A stretch of DNA of 64,000 bases from Algihabitans sp965233705 (GTDB taxonomy: Bacteria > Pseudomonadota > Alphaproteobacteria > Kiloniellales > DSM-21159). The position numbers and the translations under genes are program-made. Positions 26,081-34,653 of this stretch are shown piece by piece. The stretch spans positions 744,001 through 808,000 of the forward strand of contig CBDDTF010000001.1 in the NCBI GenBank assembly GCA_965233705.1, written 5' to 3'. Numbering within the stretch: position 1 is the first letter of the stretch; each line of letters starts with the position of its first letter. Under the pieces are notes generated by a model. That model did not search any database and was not told the origin of the DNA. It saw only the letters and a list, made by a program, of their open reading frames with translations.

Positions 26081-26357
26081 CATCGACTTCGGGGCACTGA
26101 TCGCCGACAAGGCCTTCGACAGCAACGACATCATCACCGAGCTGGACGACCGCGGCGCCAAGATCGTCATCTCCCAGCACCCACGGCGCGCCACCCCCCT
26201 ACCGCTCGATACTGAAATCTACAAGTGGCCTCATCTGATCGAGAACTTCTTTGGCAAACTCAAAGAGTTCAAGCGCATCGCCATGCGTGCCGACAAAACC
26301 GACACAAGCTTCAACGCCATCATTCACCTCGCCGCAGCCGTGATAAATTCACGATGA
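26079..26357 (+). pseudogene. IS5-family transposase, C-terminal fragment
   Basis: About 93 residues from GIDFGALIADKAFDSND to HLAAAVINSR*. They contain the second Asp (LIADKAF), RRGAKIVISQHP-like sequence and the Glu region LIENFFGKLKEFKRIAMRAD. The catalytic N-terminal half is missing and the left junction falls inside the IclR gene. It belongs to a different IS5 subgroup from the complete element at 17414-18254, so that element cannot be its source. Confidence 0.85.
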
Positions 26358-26372
26358 ACCTCAGCAGACCTT

Positions 26373-26431
26373 AGAGTGATTGGCGACCCTTTGGACGCGC
26401 CTCGCTGCGTCCGCCGGTCGCGAAAAATCAC
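26373..26431. repeat. Interspersed palindromic repeat, module C (R4)
   Basis: Bounded by GTGATT and AATCAC, with inner GGACGC and GCGTCC arms and the shared right part CCGCCGGTCGCGAAAAATCAC. Nearly the same as 36119-36167. It follows the transposase fragment. Confidence 0.75.
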
Positions 26432-26458
26432 GTGAGCTCTATGATGGAGGACGGGTGT

Positions 26459-26517
26459 CTCGTGTCCCGCTGGCTCCAAAAATTCGCTGCATCGCATTTC
26501 GGAGTCGGGACACTAGG
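26459..26517. repeat. Second interspersed repeat family, copy a
   Basis: The reverse complement of this segment aligns over about 57 bp with 47619-47677, sharing CCTAGTG, CCGAAATGCGATGCA and AGCCAGCGGGA. It has no similarity to the palindromic family and no recognised coding content. It lies 44 bp before the start of the cleavage-enzyme gene. Region 26358-26560 holds only this and repeat R4. Confidence 0.7.
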
Positions 26518-26560
26518 CTCGCAAATCACGCGCGAAACAGGGAGCAAGGAGCAGAGATCC

Positions 26561-27511
26561 GTGAGTGATACCGCGAAGAAGAAGAAATCCCGCAAGGTCA
26601 TCGTCACCTGCGCGGTGACCGGCGGCATCCACACGCCGACCATGTCGCCGCACCTGCCGGTGACCCCGGAGGAGATCGCCGAGGCGGCGATCGGCGCGGC
26701 CGAGGCGGGAGCGACGGTGCTGCACCTGCACGCGCGCGATCCCGAGACCGGCCGGCCGACCCAGGACCCGGCGGTCTTCACCCGCTTCCTGCCGCGCATC
26801 AAGCAATCGACCGACGCCGTGGTGAACATCACCACCGGCGGCGCGCCGCAGATGGCCCTGGAGGAACGGCTGCGGCCGGCGACCGCGTTCAAGCCGGAGG
26901 TCGCCTCGCTCAACATGGGCTCGATGAACTTCGGACTCTACCCGATGCTGAGCCGCTTCGAGAGCTTCCAGCACGACTGGGAGCGCGCCCACCTGGAGGG
27001 CAGCCGCGACCGGGTCTTCAAGAACACCTTCGCCGACATCGAGAACATCCTGTCGCTGTGCCGCGACAACGGCACGCGCTTCGAGTTCGAGTGCTACGAC
27101 ATCGGCCACCTCTACAATCTGGCCCACTTCCTCGACCGCAAGCTGGTCGAGCCGCCGCTGTTCGTGCAGTCGGTCTTCGGCATCCTCGGCGGCATCGGCG
27201 CGCACCCCGAGGACGTGGCGCACATGCGCCGCACCGCCGACCGCCTGTTCGGCGAGGACTACGTCTGGTCGGTGCTGGGCGCCGGACGCAACCAGCTTCC
27301 GGTCGCCTCCCTGGCCGTCGCCATGGGCGGCAACGCCCGCGTCGGCCTGGAGGACTCGCTCTGGGCCGGCCCCGGCGTACTGGCCAAGTCGAACGCCGAG
27401 CAGGTGCGCCTCCTGCGCCAGGTGATCGAGGGGCTGTCGCTGGAGGTCGCCGCGCCGCAGGAGGCGCGCGAAATGCTCGCGCTCAAGGGCGGCGACCAGG
27501 TGGCCTTCTGA
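26561..27511 (+). CDS. Beta-keto acid cleavage enzyme (BKACE, former DUF849)
   Basis: A 316-residue TIM-barrel protein. The zinc ligands H55 and H57 lie in VLHLHARD; the barrel continues with VVNITTGGAP, SLNMGSMNFG and GAGRNQLPVASLAVAMGGN. The family cleaves a beta-keto acid with acetyl-CoA to give acetoacetate and a new CoA ester, as Kce does in lysine fermentation. The GTG at 26561, 8 bp after AGGAGCAG, is chosen; the longer frame from 26432 would code through repeat DNA. Specificity is unknown. It stands alone, convergent with a TRAP operon. Confidence 0.88.
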   Translation: MSDTAKKKKSRKVIVTCAVTGGIHTPTMSPHLPVTPEEIAEAAIGAAEAGATVLHLHARDPETGRPTQDPAVFTRFLPRIKQSTDAVVNITTGGAPQMALEERLRPATAFKPEVASLNMGSMNFGLYPMLSRFESFQHDWERAHLEGSRDRVFKNTFADIENILSLCRDNGTRFEFECYDIGHLYNLAHFLDRKLVEPPLFVQSVFGILGGIGAHPEDVAHMRRTADRLFGEDYVWSVLGAGRNQLPVASLAVAMGGNARVGLEDSLWAGPGVLAKSNAEQVRLLRQVIEGLSLEVAAPQEAREMLALKGGDQVAF

Positions 27512-27528
27512 GACCGACCGGAACACCG

Positions 27529-27699
27529 CCCCGCACGGACCGCCCCGCACGGACCGCCCCACACGGACCGTCGCGGGCGGACCGGGGGGCGGACCGGGGG
27601 CGGACCGGGGGGCGGACCCGGCGCCCTGAGACGGGCACCTGAGACGGGGGCCTGAGACGGGGGCCTGAGACGGGGGCCTGAGACGGGAGCCTCAGACGA
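27529..27699. repeat. Three adjacent intergenic tandem arrays, G-quadruplex potential
   Basis: Array 1 (27529-27570) repeats GCACGGACCGCCCC. Array 2 (27575-27620) repeats GGCGGACCGGGG and has several runs of five or six G. Array 3 (27624-27699) repeats CCTGAGACGGGGG about six times. They fill the 297-bp gap between convergent genes; no gene is seen there. Confidence 0.8.
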
Positions 27700-27728
27700 G
27701 GGGGGCCGGCGGCGCGGCCGCAAGACGC

Positions 27729-27763
27729 AAAAAACGCCACCCCGACCGCTGGCCGGGATGGCG
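27729..27763 (-). terminator. Intrinsic terminator of the leftward TRAP operon
   Basis: On the minus strand a hairpin with arms CGCCATCCCG and CGGGGTGGCG (one mismatch, 9-nt loop) is followed directly by six T (27734-27729). It lies 46 bp past the stop of the dctP-like gene. Confidence 0.85.
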
Positions 27764-27808
27764 CCGGGACCGGAGGCGGGAGCGCCCGAGCGCCCCCGCC
27801 GCCCTGGT

Positions 27809-28918
27809 TCACGCGTAGCGGTAGGGCACGCCCGCCTTCTTCATCAGGTCGTTGTACTGGCGGAAGATCTCGACGACGCGGCCGGCGCGCTCGTTGGAGC
27901 CGGCGACCTCGACCCAGAACTCCTCCGCGTCGGCGACCACCGTCTCCCACTCCTCGGCCGGAATGGTGGTCAGCTCCAGCTTCTCGCCGTTCACCCGCAG
28001 GTCGGCCTCGCCGCCCCAGTACCAGACCTGGCGGTAGTAGTGCGACTGGTCGCAGGTGATCTTGAACAGCTCCTGCAGGTGCGGCGGCACCTTGTTCCAG
28101 GCGTCGGTGTTGGCGAAGTAGGAGCCGCACCACGCGCCGGTGACGTTGTTGAGCAGCGCGTAGTTGCAGATGTCGGCCCAGCCCACCTCGTAGGCCTCGG
28201 TGAAGCCGCACCAGGCGACGCCGTCGAGCTGGCCGGTCTGCAGCGCGACCTCCACGTCGTCCCAGGGCACGGTGACCGGGATCAGGCCGTAGCGCGAAAG
28301 GAAGCGCCCGGCGGTCGGCACGCCGAAGACGCGCTTGCCGTTCATGTCCGCGAGCGAGCGGATCGGCTCCTTGGTGAAGATGTGCAGCGGATCCCAGGCA
28401 CCGGCGGAGATCCACTCGACCCCGTCGATCTCGTCGTAGGCCTCCTTCCAGATCTTGTCGAGGCCGTAGCGCTGGAACAGCACCGGCAGGTCCAGGCTGT
28501 AGCGCGTCGAGAAGGGGAAGTAGCCGCCGAACACCGCCACGTCGGCTGGCGAGGCCATGGTGGCGTCGTCCGACTGCACCGCGTCGATGGTGCCGTTCTG
28601 CAGGGCGCGGAACAGCTCGTTGGTCGGCACGAGCTGGTCGGCGTAGTAGAGCTCGATCTCCATCTCGCCGTTGGCGGCCCGGTTGAAGGCCTCGATCTGC
28701 GGCTTGATCACGTGGGCGCCCAGCGGCGCGCCGGCGTAGGTCTGCAGGCGCCACCGGATCGGGCTCTGCGCGATGACCGCGGGCGCGGCCAGCGAGCTGG
28801 CGGCGGCCGCCGCGCCGGCGACGCCCGCGTTCTTCAGAAAACCGCGACGGCCGGTGTCGACCTGCGGCGCCGCCGTACCCTCGGCGGCCGGTTTGTTCTT
28901 CGGTCCAGACTGCTTCAT
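27809..28918 (-). CDS. TRAP transporter substrate-binding protein, DctP/TakP type
   Basis: A 369-residue periplasmic receptor with a twin-arginine signal (RRGFLKNAG) cut after APAVIA. The mature part opens PIRWRLQTYAGAPLGAHVIKP and contains YWGGE near residue 290, resembling 2-oxoacid-binding TakP-type receptors. The ATG at 28918 has a strong AAGGAGG 8 bp before it; the frame upstream of it is not conserved-looking. It delivers its ligand to the permeases encoded just upstream (132 bp gap). Likely ligand is a 2-oxo or hydroxy carboxylate. Confidence 0.88.
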   Translation of the reverse strand: MKQSGPKNKPAAEGTAAPQVDTGRRGFLKNAGVAGAAAAASSLAAPAVIAQSPIRWRLQTYAGAPLGAHVIKPQIEAFNRAANGEMEIELYYADQLVPTNELFRALQNGTIDAVQSDDATMASPADVAVFGGYFPFSTRYSLDLPVLFQRYGLDKIWKEAYDEIDGVEWISAGAWDPLHIFTKEPIRSLADMNGKRVFGVPTAGRFLSRYGLIPVTVPWDDVEVALQTGQLDGVAWCGFTEAYEVGWADICNYALLNNVTGAWCGSYFANTDAWNKVPPHLQELFKITCDQSHYYRQVWYWGGEADLRVNGEKLELTTIPAEEWETVVADAEEFWVEVAGSNERAGRVVEIFRQYNDLMKKAGVPYRYA

Positions 28919-29050
28919 CGCTTCTGCCTCCTTGCTCAGCGTGGGTTCTTCTTCCGCGTTGGCCGCGCCGTTCCCCGGCCGCTTGTCCGACCTAAAGCGG
29001 GGTGTGACCGGACGACCCCGCGCCCGCGGGGCCGCCGGCCGCAAGTCACT

Positions 29051-30373
29051 CTAGCGGCCATAGACGTAGTTCGGCAGCCAAAGGGCCAGCTCGGGGAACA
29101 CGGCGACCAGCACCAGCCCGAAGGTCATGACGATGACGAACGGGATGATGGACTTGTAGATGTCGAGCAGACGGATCTCGGGCGGCGCCATGGCGCGCAT
29201 CAGGAAGAGGTTGTAGCCGAAGGGCGGCGTCATGTAGGCGATCTGGCAGGTGACGGTGTAGAGCACGCCGTACCAGATCGGGTCGAAGCCCAGCGCGATG
29301 ACCAGCGGCACGTAGAGCGGCGCGACGATCACCAGCATGGCCGTGTCGTCCAGGAACATGCCCATGACCAGGTAGGAGAGCTGCATCATGATCAGCACCT
29401 CCCAGGGGCTCAGTTCCCAGCGCGTGATGAACAGCGTCTCGATCGCCTTGACCGCGCCGATCCCGTCGAACACCGCGCCGAAGGCCAGCGCCGCCAGGAT
29501 GATCCACAGGAACATGCAGGACACGCCGAGGGTCTTCTTGGCGGTGGCGTGAATCACCGCGAAGGTCAGCCGCCGCTTGGCGAGCGCGGCGATGGTGGCC
29601 GAGACGGCGCCCACCGCCGCGCTCTCCACCAGGCTGGTGATCCCCATGACGAACAGGCCCGTCATGAAGAAGAAGACCAGGAAGGGGATGATGCCGGCGC
29701 GCAGCAGCTTCAGCTTCTCGCCGAAGGAGACGTCGCGCTCGGCCTGCGGCAGCGGCGGGCCGAGGTGCGGCTGCAGACGGCAGCGCACGTAGATGTAGAT
29801 GATGAAGAGCGTCGCCATCATCAGGCCGGGGATGGCGCCGGCCAGCCAGAGCTGGCTGACCGGCTGGCGCGCGATCATGCCGTAGAGCACCAGCACGACG
29901 CTGGGTGGAACGAGAATTCCCAACGAGGACCCGGCCTGGATGACGCCGGTCACCATGATCTTGTCGTAGCCGCGGCGCAGCAGCTCGGGCAGCGCGATCG
30001 ACGCGCCGATCGCCATGCCGGCGACCGACAGGCCGTTCATCGCCGAGACCACGACCATCAGGCCGATGGTGCCGATCGCCAGGCCGCCCTTCACCTCGCC
30101 GAACCAAACGTGGAACATGCGGTAGAGGTCGTCGGCGATGCCCGACTCGCTCAGCATGTAGCCCATGTAGATGAACAGCGGCAGGGTGAGCAGCGGGAAC
30201 CAGTTGAAGAGCTTGAAGGCCTGGCTGAAGGGCATCTCGATCGCCCCGTCGCCGTAGAGCAGCAGGGCGGTGCCGGCCGCAACCGCGCCGATCGCCGCGA
30301 ACACGCGCTGCCCCGTCAGGAGCATCACCAGCATGGTCGCGAACATCAGAATCGCGATGAGCTCGTAGCTCAT
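29051..30373 (-). CDS. TRAP transporter large permease (DctM family)
   Basis: A 440-residue inner-membrane protein with about twelve hydrophobic segments. The DctM hallmarks are SAMNGLSVAGMAIGASIALPELLRRGYD, then GSSLGILVPPSVVLVLYGMI and the C-terminal CQIAYMTPPFGYNLFLMR. It carries out sodium-driven import with the small permease, whose gene overlaps it by 4 bp. Confidence 0.92.
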   Translation of the reverse strand: MSYELIAILMFATMLVMLLTGQRVFAAIGAVAAGTALLLYGDGAIEMPFSQAFKLFNWFPLLTLPLFIYMGYMLSESGIADDLYRMFHVWFGEVKGGLAIGTIGLMVVVSAMNGLSVAGMAIGASIALPELLRRGYDKIMVTGVIQAGSSLGILVPPSVVLVLYGMIARQPVSQLWLAGAIPGLMMATLFIIYIYVRCRLQPHLGPPLPQAERDVSFGEKLKLLRAGIIPFLVFFFMTGLFVMGITSLVESAAVGAVSATIAALAKRRLTFAVIHATAKKTLGVSCMFLWIILAALAFGAVFDGIGAVKAIETLFITRWELSPWEVLIMMQLSYLVMGMFLDDTAMLVIVAPLYVPLVIALGFDPIWYGVLYTVTCQIAYMTPPFGYNLFLMRAMAPPEIRLLDIYKSIIPFVIVMTFGLVLVAVFPELALWLPNYVYGR

Positions 30374-30912
30374 ACCGTGCGCTCCTCGTAGTTGCGCACG
30401 CCCGGTATGGCGGTGCCGCGCAGGGTGGCGATGTCCTTGAACAGGGTCGAGAAGACCTGCAGCAGCATCAGCGCGATGCCGCAGACCATGATGACCTTGA
30501 TCGGAGCCAGCGGCGGCGCCCAGATCGACATCAGGCGCTGGTCGTACTCGATGGAATAGAGCGCGCTGGACACGCCGCCGAACAGCAGCGTCACCAGGAA
30601 GAAGATCATGAACAGGCTGGTCACCACGTCGGTCAGCGCCTTGCCGCGCGTCGACAGGCGGTCGTAGATCAGGTCCATGCGCACGTGGTGACCGAGCTGG
30701 ATCGAGTGCGCGCCGCCGATCGTGTAGTAGGCCGCCAGGGTGAACTGCGCCATCTCGATACCCCAGTGGATCGGGATGTTCACCAGGTTGCGCGTCACCG
30801 CGTCCAGCAGCAGCACGCCGATCATCAGAAAGATCAGGTACATCGCGATCAGCCCGAACTTGTGGCTGACCCAGTCGACGTAGCGCACGTAGAGCACTAT
30901 CGGACGCGGCAT
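30370..30912 (-). CDS. TRAP transporter small permease (DctQ family)
   Basis: A 180-residue four-helix membrane protein. The second helix begins NIPIHWGIEMAQFTLAAYYTIGGA and is followed by HVRMDLIYDRLS, the usual DctQ pattern. It overlaps dctM by 4 bp and lies 85 bp downstream of the DeoR gene on the same strand, so regulator and transporter probably share a transcript. Confidence 0.9.
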   Translation of the reverse strand: MPRPIVLYVRYVDWVSHKFGLIAMYLIFLMIGVLLLDAVTRNLVNIPIHWGIEMAQFTLAAYYTIGGAHSIQLGHHVRMDLIYDRLSTRGKALTDVVTSLFMIFFLVTLLFGGVSSALYSIEYDQRLMSIWAPPLAPIKVIMVCGIALMLLQVFSTLFKDIATLRGTAIPGVRNYEERTV

Positions 30913-30997
30913 CGCTGGCTCCCCCCTCGCGGTCCGCCCGCGCAGGCCCCGCCGGCCGGCGGCTTGAACGCTTGCGCCTTGCGGTCTCGGACGGTCA

Positions 30998-31801
30998 TCA
31001 CAGCTCCCTCCCGGGCAGGTCCATTCCGGGCAGGTTCACGCCGGCCGCCGTCAGCGCCTCGGCCAGCGCTCCCTCGGGCGGGCGTTCGCAGACCAGGTGA
31101 TCGATGCCTTCGAGGGGACAGACGGCGAAAGCGGCGCGGCGGTCGAACTTGCTGGAATCCGCGAGCATGATAACGCGGTCGGCCTGCTCCATCATCGTCT
31201 GCGCCACCTGAGCCTCGTCGAAGCTGACGTTCATGGCGCCGGCCCGGGCGTCCAGCGCGCCGACGCCGAGGATCGCATGGTCGGCGTGGAAGCCGCGCAG
31301 CTGCGCGATCGTCATCGGGCCGACCGTCTCGTCGTAGTCAGGGTCGTAGCTGCCGCCGGCCAGGAAGACGCGCGCGCGCCCCTCGCCCCGGCCGAACACC
31401 GCCGCCACGCGCGGGGAGTTGGTCACCACCGTCAGGCCCGCGATGCGCGACGCCTCCTCGGCGCACATCAGGGTCGTGGAGCCGGTGTCGACGAAGATCG
31501 TCTCGCCGGCCCCCAGCAGCCCCGCGGCCTTGGCCGCGATCTCGCGCTTGGCCGCCTCGTTGGCCGCCATGCGCTCCTCGAAGGCCCCCTCCTCGCGCCG
31601 CCGCGGCAGCTTGGCGCCGCCATGCACCTTCATCACGACCCCCGCCTCGGCGAGCAGCGCGAGATCACGCCGGATGGTCTCGTGGGAGGCGTCGAACCTC
31701 GCCGCCAAAGCCTCGACCGTCACCCGGCCGCGCTTGCGCACGAGCGCGGCGATCCGGGCCTGCCGGACGCGCGGGGTCAGACCGGTCCGCCCTCCGCTCA
31801 T
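30998..31801 (-). CDS. DeoR/GlpR family transcriptional regulator
   Basis: A 267-residue repressor. The N-terminal winged helix reads RQARIAALVRKRGRVTVEALAARF, then SHETIRRDLALLAEAGVV and HGGA, typical of DeoR. The C-terminal sugar-phosphate-sensing domain has IFVDTGSTTLMCAE and MLADSSKF. GlpR-type members sense glycerol-3-phosphate or a sugar phosphate. It is divergent from a GlpA/B/K-like operon and upstream of a TRAP transporter, so it likely controls both. Confidence 0.9.
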   Translation of the reverse strand: MSGGRTGLTPRVRQARIAALVRKRGRVTVEALAARFDASHETIRRDLALLAEAGVVMKVHGGAKLPRRREEGAFEERMAANEAAKREIAAKAAGLLGAGETIFVDTGSTTLMCAEEASRIAGLTVVTNSPRVAAVFGRGEGRARVFLAGGSYDPDYDETVGPMTIAQLRGFHADHAILGVGALDARAGAMNVSFDEAQVAQTMMEQADRVIMLADSSKFDRRAAFAVCPLEGIDHLVCERPPEGALAEALTAAGVNLPGMDLPGREL

Positions 31802-31985
31802 TCGCGTTTTCCAGCGCCCGAATCCACAGAAATATCCTTATATCATTGTTTTTCCACAAATCTTCCGATCAGTGGAATATGAACGCAATTGACCAAACGG
31901 TCATTAAGACGTAGCTTAAGCGTAACGTCGAGAAGCCGACAAGCCCTTTGTCGGCCGGGACCACCCGGAGCGAGCCTCGAACCCC
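31802..31985. promoter_or_regulatory. Divergent promoter region with a TGACC-N4-GGTCA site
   Basis: This AT-rich gap separates the DeoR gene from the FAD-oxidoreductase operon. TGACCAAACGGTCA (31890-31903) is an inverted repeat with 5-bp arms. TTGACC (31889) with TAGCTT 17 bp later could be a rightward promoter. Whether DeoR binds the inverted repeat is untested. Confidence 0.4.
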
Positions 31986-33413
31986 ATGACCGCCCAGCCC
32001 TCAGTCGCGGGCGCAGGCCCAGCGGCGCCGGCGCCCTACGACATCGCCATCGTGGGCGCCGGGGTCGTCGGCTGCGCCCTGGCGCGGCGCTTCACGCTGG
32101 ACGGCGCGCGGGTGGTCGTGCTGGAGAAGGCGGCCGACATTCTCGACGGCGCGAGCAAGGGCAACAGCGGCATCCTGCACACCGGCTTCGACGCGCCGGT
32201 CGGCTCGCTGGAGCAGCGCTGCATCGCCGCCGGCTACGAGGAGTATCTCGCGATCCGCGACCGGCTGGGGCTGCCGCTGCTGGAGACCGGTGCCCTGGTG
32301 CTGGCCTGGTCCGGCGAACAGGCCGACCGGCTCGGCGCCCTGATGGATCAGGCGCGCGACAACGGCGTCGACGACGTCGTCCCGCTCAGCCGGCGCGAGA
32401 TCCTGAACCGCGAGCCCGAGGTGGCGCCGGAGGTCGTGGCCGGCTTCCTCGTGCCGCGCGAGCATGTGATCGACCCCTGGTCGGCGCCGACCGCCTATCT
32501 TCTGCAGGCCCTGGCCAACGGCGCCGAACTGCGGCGCCGGGCGCCGGTCACCGGCGGCGCCTTCGACGGCGCGCTGTGGCACCTGGAGACCGGCGCCGGA
32601 CCGGTCGCCGCGCGCAGCGTCGTCAACTGCGCCGGCCTCTACGGCGATGTCGTCGACCAGCGCCTGCTCGGCCGCTCCGACTTCTCCATCCGCCCGCGCA
32701 AGGGGCAGTTCGTGGTGTTCGACAAGGCGGCGTCGCGCCTGCTGCGCAGCATCCTGCTGCCGGTCCCCAGCGCGGTCTCCAAGGGCGTCGTCCTCTGCCG
32801 CACCGCCTACGGCAACCTGCTGGTGGGGCCGACCGCCGAGGAGCAGGACAGCCGCGAGGACGCCGCGGTCGACACCGCCACCCTGGCCATGCTCAAGGCC
32901 AAGGCGGCCGAACTCGTGCCGGCGCTGGCCAACGAATCGGTCACCGCGACCTACGCCGGCCTGCGCCCGGCCAGCGAGGAGAAGGCCTACCGCATTTTCG
33001 CCGATCCCGCGCGCCACTACGTCACCGTCGGCGGCATCCGCTCGACCGGGCTGAGCGCCGCCCTGGGCATTGCCCGTCACGTGGCCCGGCTGCACGCCGA
33101 CTTCGGCCCGCAGCGGGCGCCGCTGGCCGATCCCGTCTGGCCGCAGGCGCCGCGCCTGGCCGAGGCGGCGCCGCGCGACTGGCAGGAGGCCGACAACGGC
33201 GGCGTGCTGTGCCACTGCGAGCTGGTCACCCGCCGCGAGATCGAACAGGCGCTGAGCGGCCCGCTGCCGGCGCAGACCCTGGCGGGGCTGAAGCGCCGCA
33301 CCCGCGTGACCATGGGCCGCTGCCAGGGCTTCTACTGCTCCGGCGCCCTGGCCGAGGTTACCCGCGGCCGCCTCTGCCCGCCCCTGGCCGAGGAGGCGGA
33401 GGAGCATGGCTGA
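31986..33413 (+). CDS. FAD-dependent glycerol-3-phosphate dehydrogenase-like oxidoreductase (GlpA type)
   Basis: A 475-residue DAO-family flavoprotein. The FAD motif is IAIVGAGVVGCALARRF (about residues 20-36), with SKGNSGILHTGFD typical of GlpA. The C-terminal segment has GVLCHCELVTRREIEQAL and TMGRCQGFYC, a BFD-like [2Fe-2S] domain as in anaerobic GlpA. It should oxidise a glycerol-3-phosphate-like substrate and pass electrons to its partner. First gene of a three-gene operon with 4-8 bp overlaps. No GlpC membrane anchor gene follows. Confidence 0.85.
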   Translation: MTAQPSVAGAGPAAPAPYDIAIVGAGVVGCALARRFTLDGARVVVLEKAADILDGASKGNSGILHTGFDAPVGSLEQRCIAAGYEEYLAIRDRLGLPLLETGALVLAWSGEQADRLGALMDQARDNGVDDVVPLSRREILNREPEVAPEVVAGFLVPREHVIDPWSAPTAYLLQALANGAELRRRAPVTGGAFDGALWHLETGAGPVAARSVVNCAGLYGDVVDQRLLGRSDFSIRPRKGQFVVFDKAASRLLRSILLPVPSAVSKGVVLCRTAYGNLLVGPTAEEQDSREDAAVDTATLAMLKAKAAELVPALANESVTATYAGLRPASEEKAYRIFADPARHYVTVGGIRSTGLSAALGIARHVARLHADFGPQRAPLADPVWPQAPRLAEAAPRDWQEADNGGVLCHCELVTRREIEQALSGPLPAQTLAGLKRRTRVTMGRCQGFYCSGALAEVTRGRLCPPLAEEAEEHG

Positions 33414-34653
33414 GCCCGAGACCTGCGATGTAGCCGTCGTCGGCGGCGGCCCGGCCGGGCTCGCCGCCGCGACCCGGCTGAAGCGCCTGGGCCTCGGCCG
33501 CGTCGTCGTGCTGGACCGCGAGCCGGCGCCCGGCGGCGTGCCGCGCCATTGCGGCCACTATCCCTTCGGCCTGCGCGAGCTGCACAGGCTGCTGCGCGGG
33601 CCCGACTACGCGCACCGACTGGTCGCCGAAGCCGCGGCGGCGGGAGTCGAAATCCGTCCGGCGACCACGGTGGTGCAGATCGCGCCGGGGCCCTTGCTGC
33701 AGCTCACCGACGCGGACGGCCCCGCCCAGCTCGCCGCCCGCCGGGTGGTGCTGGCCACCGGCGTGCGCGAGTCGAGCCGCGCCAGCCGGTTGATCGGCGG
33801 CGGCCGGCCGCTGGGGGTGGTCTCCACCGGCGCGTTGCAGTCGCTGGTCTACCTCCATGGCATGCGGCCCTTCCGCGCCCCGGTGATCCTGGGCACGGAG
33901 CTGGTTTCCTTTTCCGCCATCCTGACCTGCCGCCACGCCGGCATCCGCCCGGTGGCGATGGTCGAGCCCAACCCGCGCATCACCGCGCGCGCCTTTGCCC
34001 GCGGCCTGCCCTGGCTGCTCGGCCTGCCGCTGCATCTCAACACCCGGGTCCTGCGCGTCCACGGACAGGAGCGGGTCGAGGGGCTGGACCTCGAGGCGGC
34101 CGGGGGCGCGGTCCACTCGCTGGCCTGCGACGGCCTGATCGTCAGCGGCGGCTTCGTGCCGGAGGCCACGCTGGCCCGCAACAGCGGCCTGGCGGTCGAC
34201 CCCTGGGCGGGCGGCCCCCGTGTCGACCAGCTCGGGCGCTGCTCGGACCCGACGGTCTACGCCACCGGCAACCTGCTGCGGCCGGTGGAGACGGCGGGCT
34301 GGAGCTGGCGCGAGGGCGCGACCACGGCCGAGCTGGTCGCCGCCGACTTGGCCGGACGCCTGCCGGAGGCGACGGGCCAAGTGTCGCTGGCGGTCGAGGG
34401 ACCGGCGCTGCGCTATGTCGTGCCGCAGCGCCTGGCGCTGCCCGGCGGTCCCAGCCTGAGCCAGGCGCAGTTGCGCGTGAGCACCCCGGTGCGCGGGCGC
34501 CTGGTCGCCGAGTGCGAGGGCCGCACCCTCTGGTCGCGGCGCCTCGACGCCCGGCCCGAGCGCCGCCTGCTGGCCCCGCTGGCGCCGCTGCTGCGCCACG
34601 CCCGCGACGGGGCCACAATCACCTTCCGGGTGCTGGAGGCCGGCTCGCCATGA
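33406..34653 (+). CDS. FAD/NAD(P)-binding oxidoreductase, GlpB-like partner
   Basis: A 415-residue flavoprotein with VAVVGGGPAGLAAATRLKRL at the N-terminus and RRVVLATGVRESSR and DGLIVSGGFVPEATLA further on, the pattern of two-dinucleotide-fold reductases. Proteins of this type pair with GlpA-like subunits that carry the BFD domain, as in opine oxidases and some glycerol-phosphate dehydrogenases. It overlaps the previous gene by 8 bp and the kinase by 4 bp (ATGA). Probable role is electron transfer within a heterodimer. Confidence 0.8.
   Translation: MAEPETCDVAVVGGGPAGLAAATRLKRLGLGRVVVLDREPAPGGVPRHCGHYPFGLRELHRLLRGPDYAHRLVAEAAAAGVEIRPATTVVQIAPGPLLQLTDADGPAQLAARRVVLATGVRESSRASRLIGGGRPLGVVSTGALQSLVYLHGMRPFRAPVILGTELVSFSAILTCRHAGIRPVAMVEPNPRITARAFARGLPWLLGLPLHLNTRVLRVHGQERVEGLDLEAAGGAVHSLACDGLIVSGGFVPEATLARNSGLAVDPWAGGPRVDQLGRCSDPTVYATGNLLRPVETAGWSWREGATTAELVAADLAGRLPEATGQVSLAVEGPALRYVVPQRLALPGGPSLSQAQLRVSTPVRGRLVAECEGRTLWSRRLDARPERRLLAPLAPLLRHARDGATITFRVLEAGSP

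Noticed and set aside
27529..27699. Regular repeats that might be a CRISPR array
   Set aside because: Units of 12-14 bp without unique spacers of constant length and no cas genes in the window.
31889..33433. A 514-codon plus-strand frame overlapping the GlpA-like gene
   Set aside because: It is the wrong frame: Arg/Ala/Gly-rich without motifs, whereas the 31986 frame shows FAD and [2Fe-2S] signatures.
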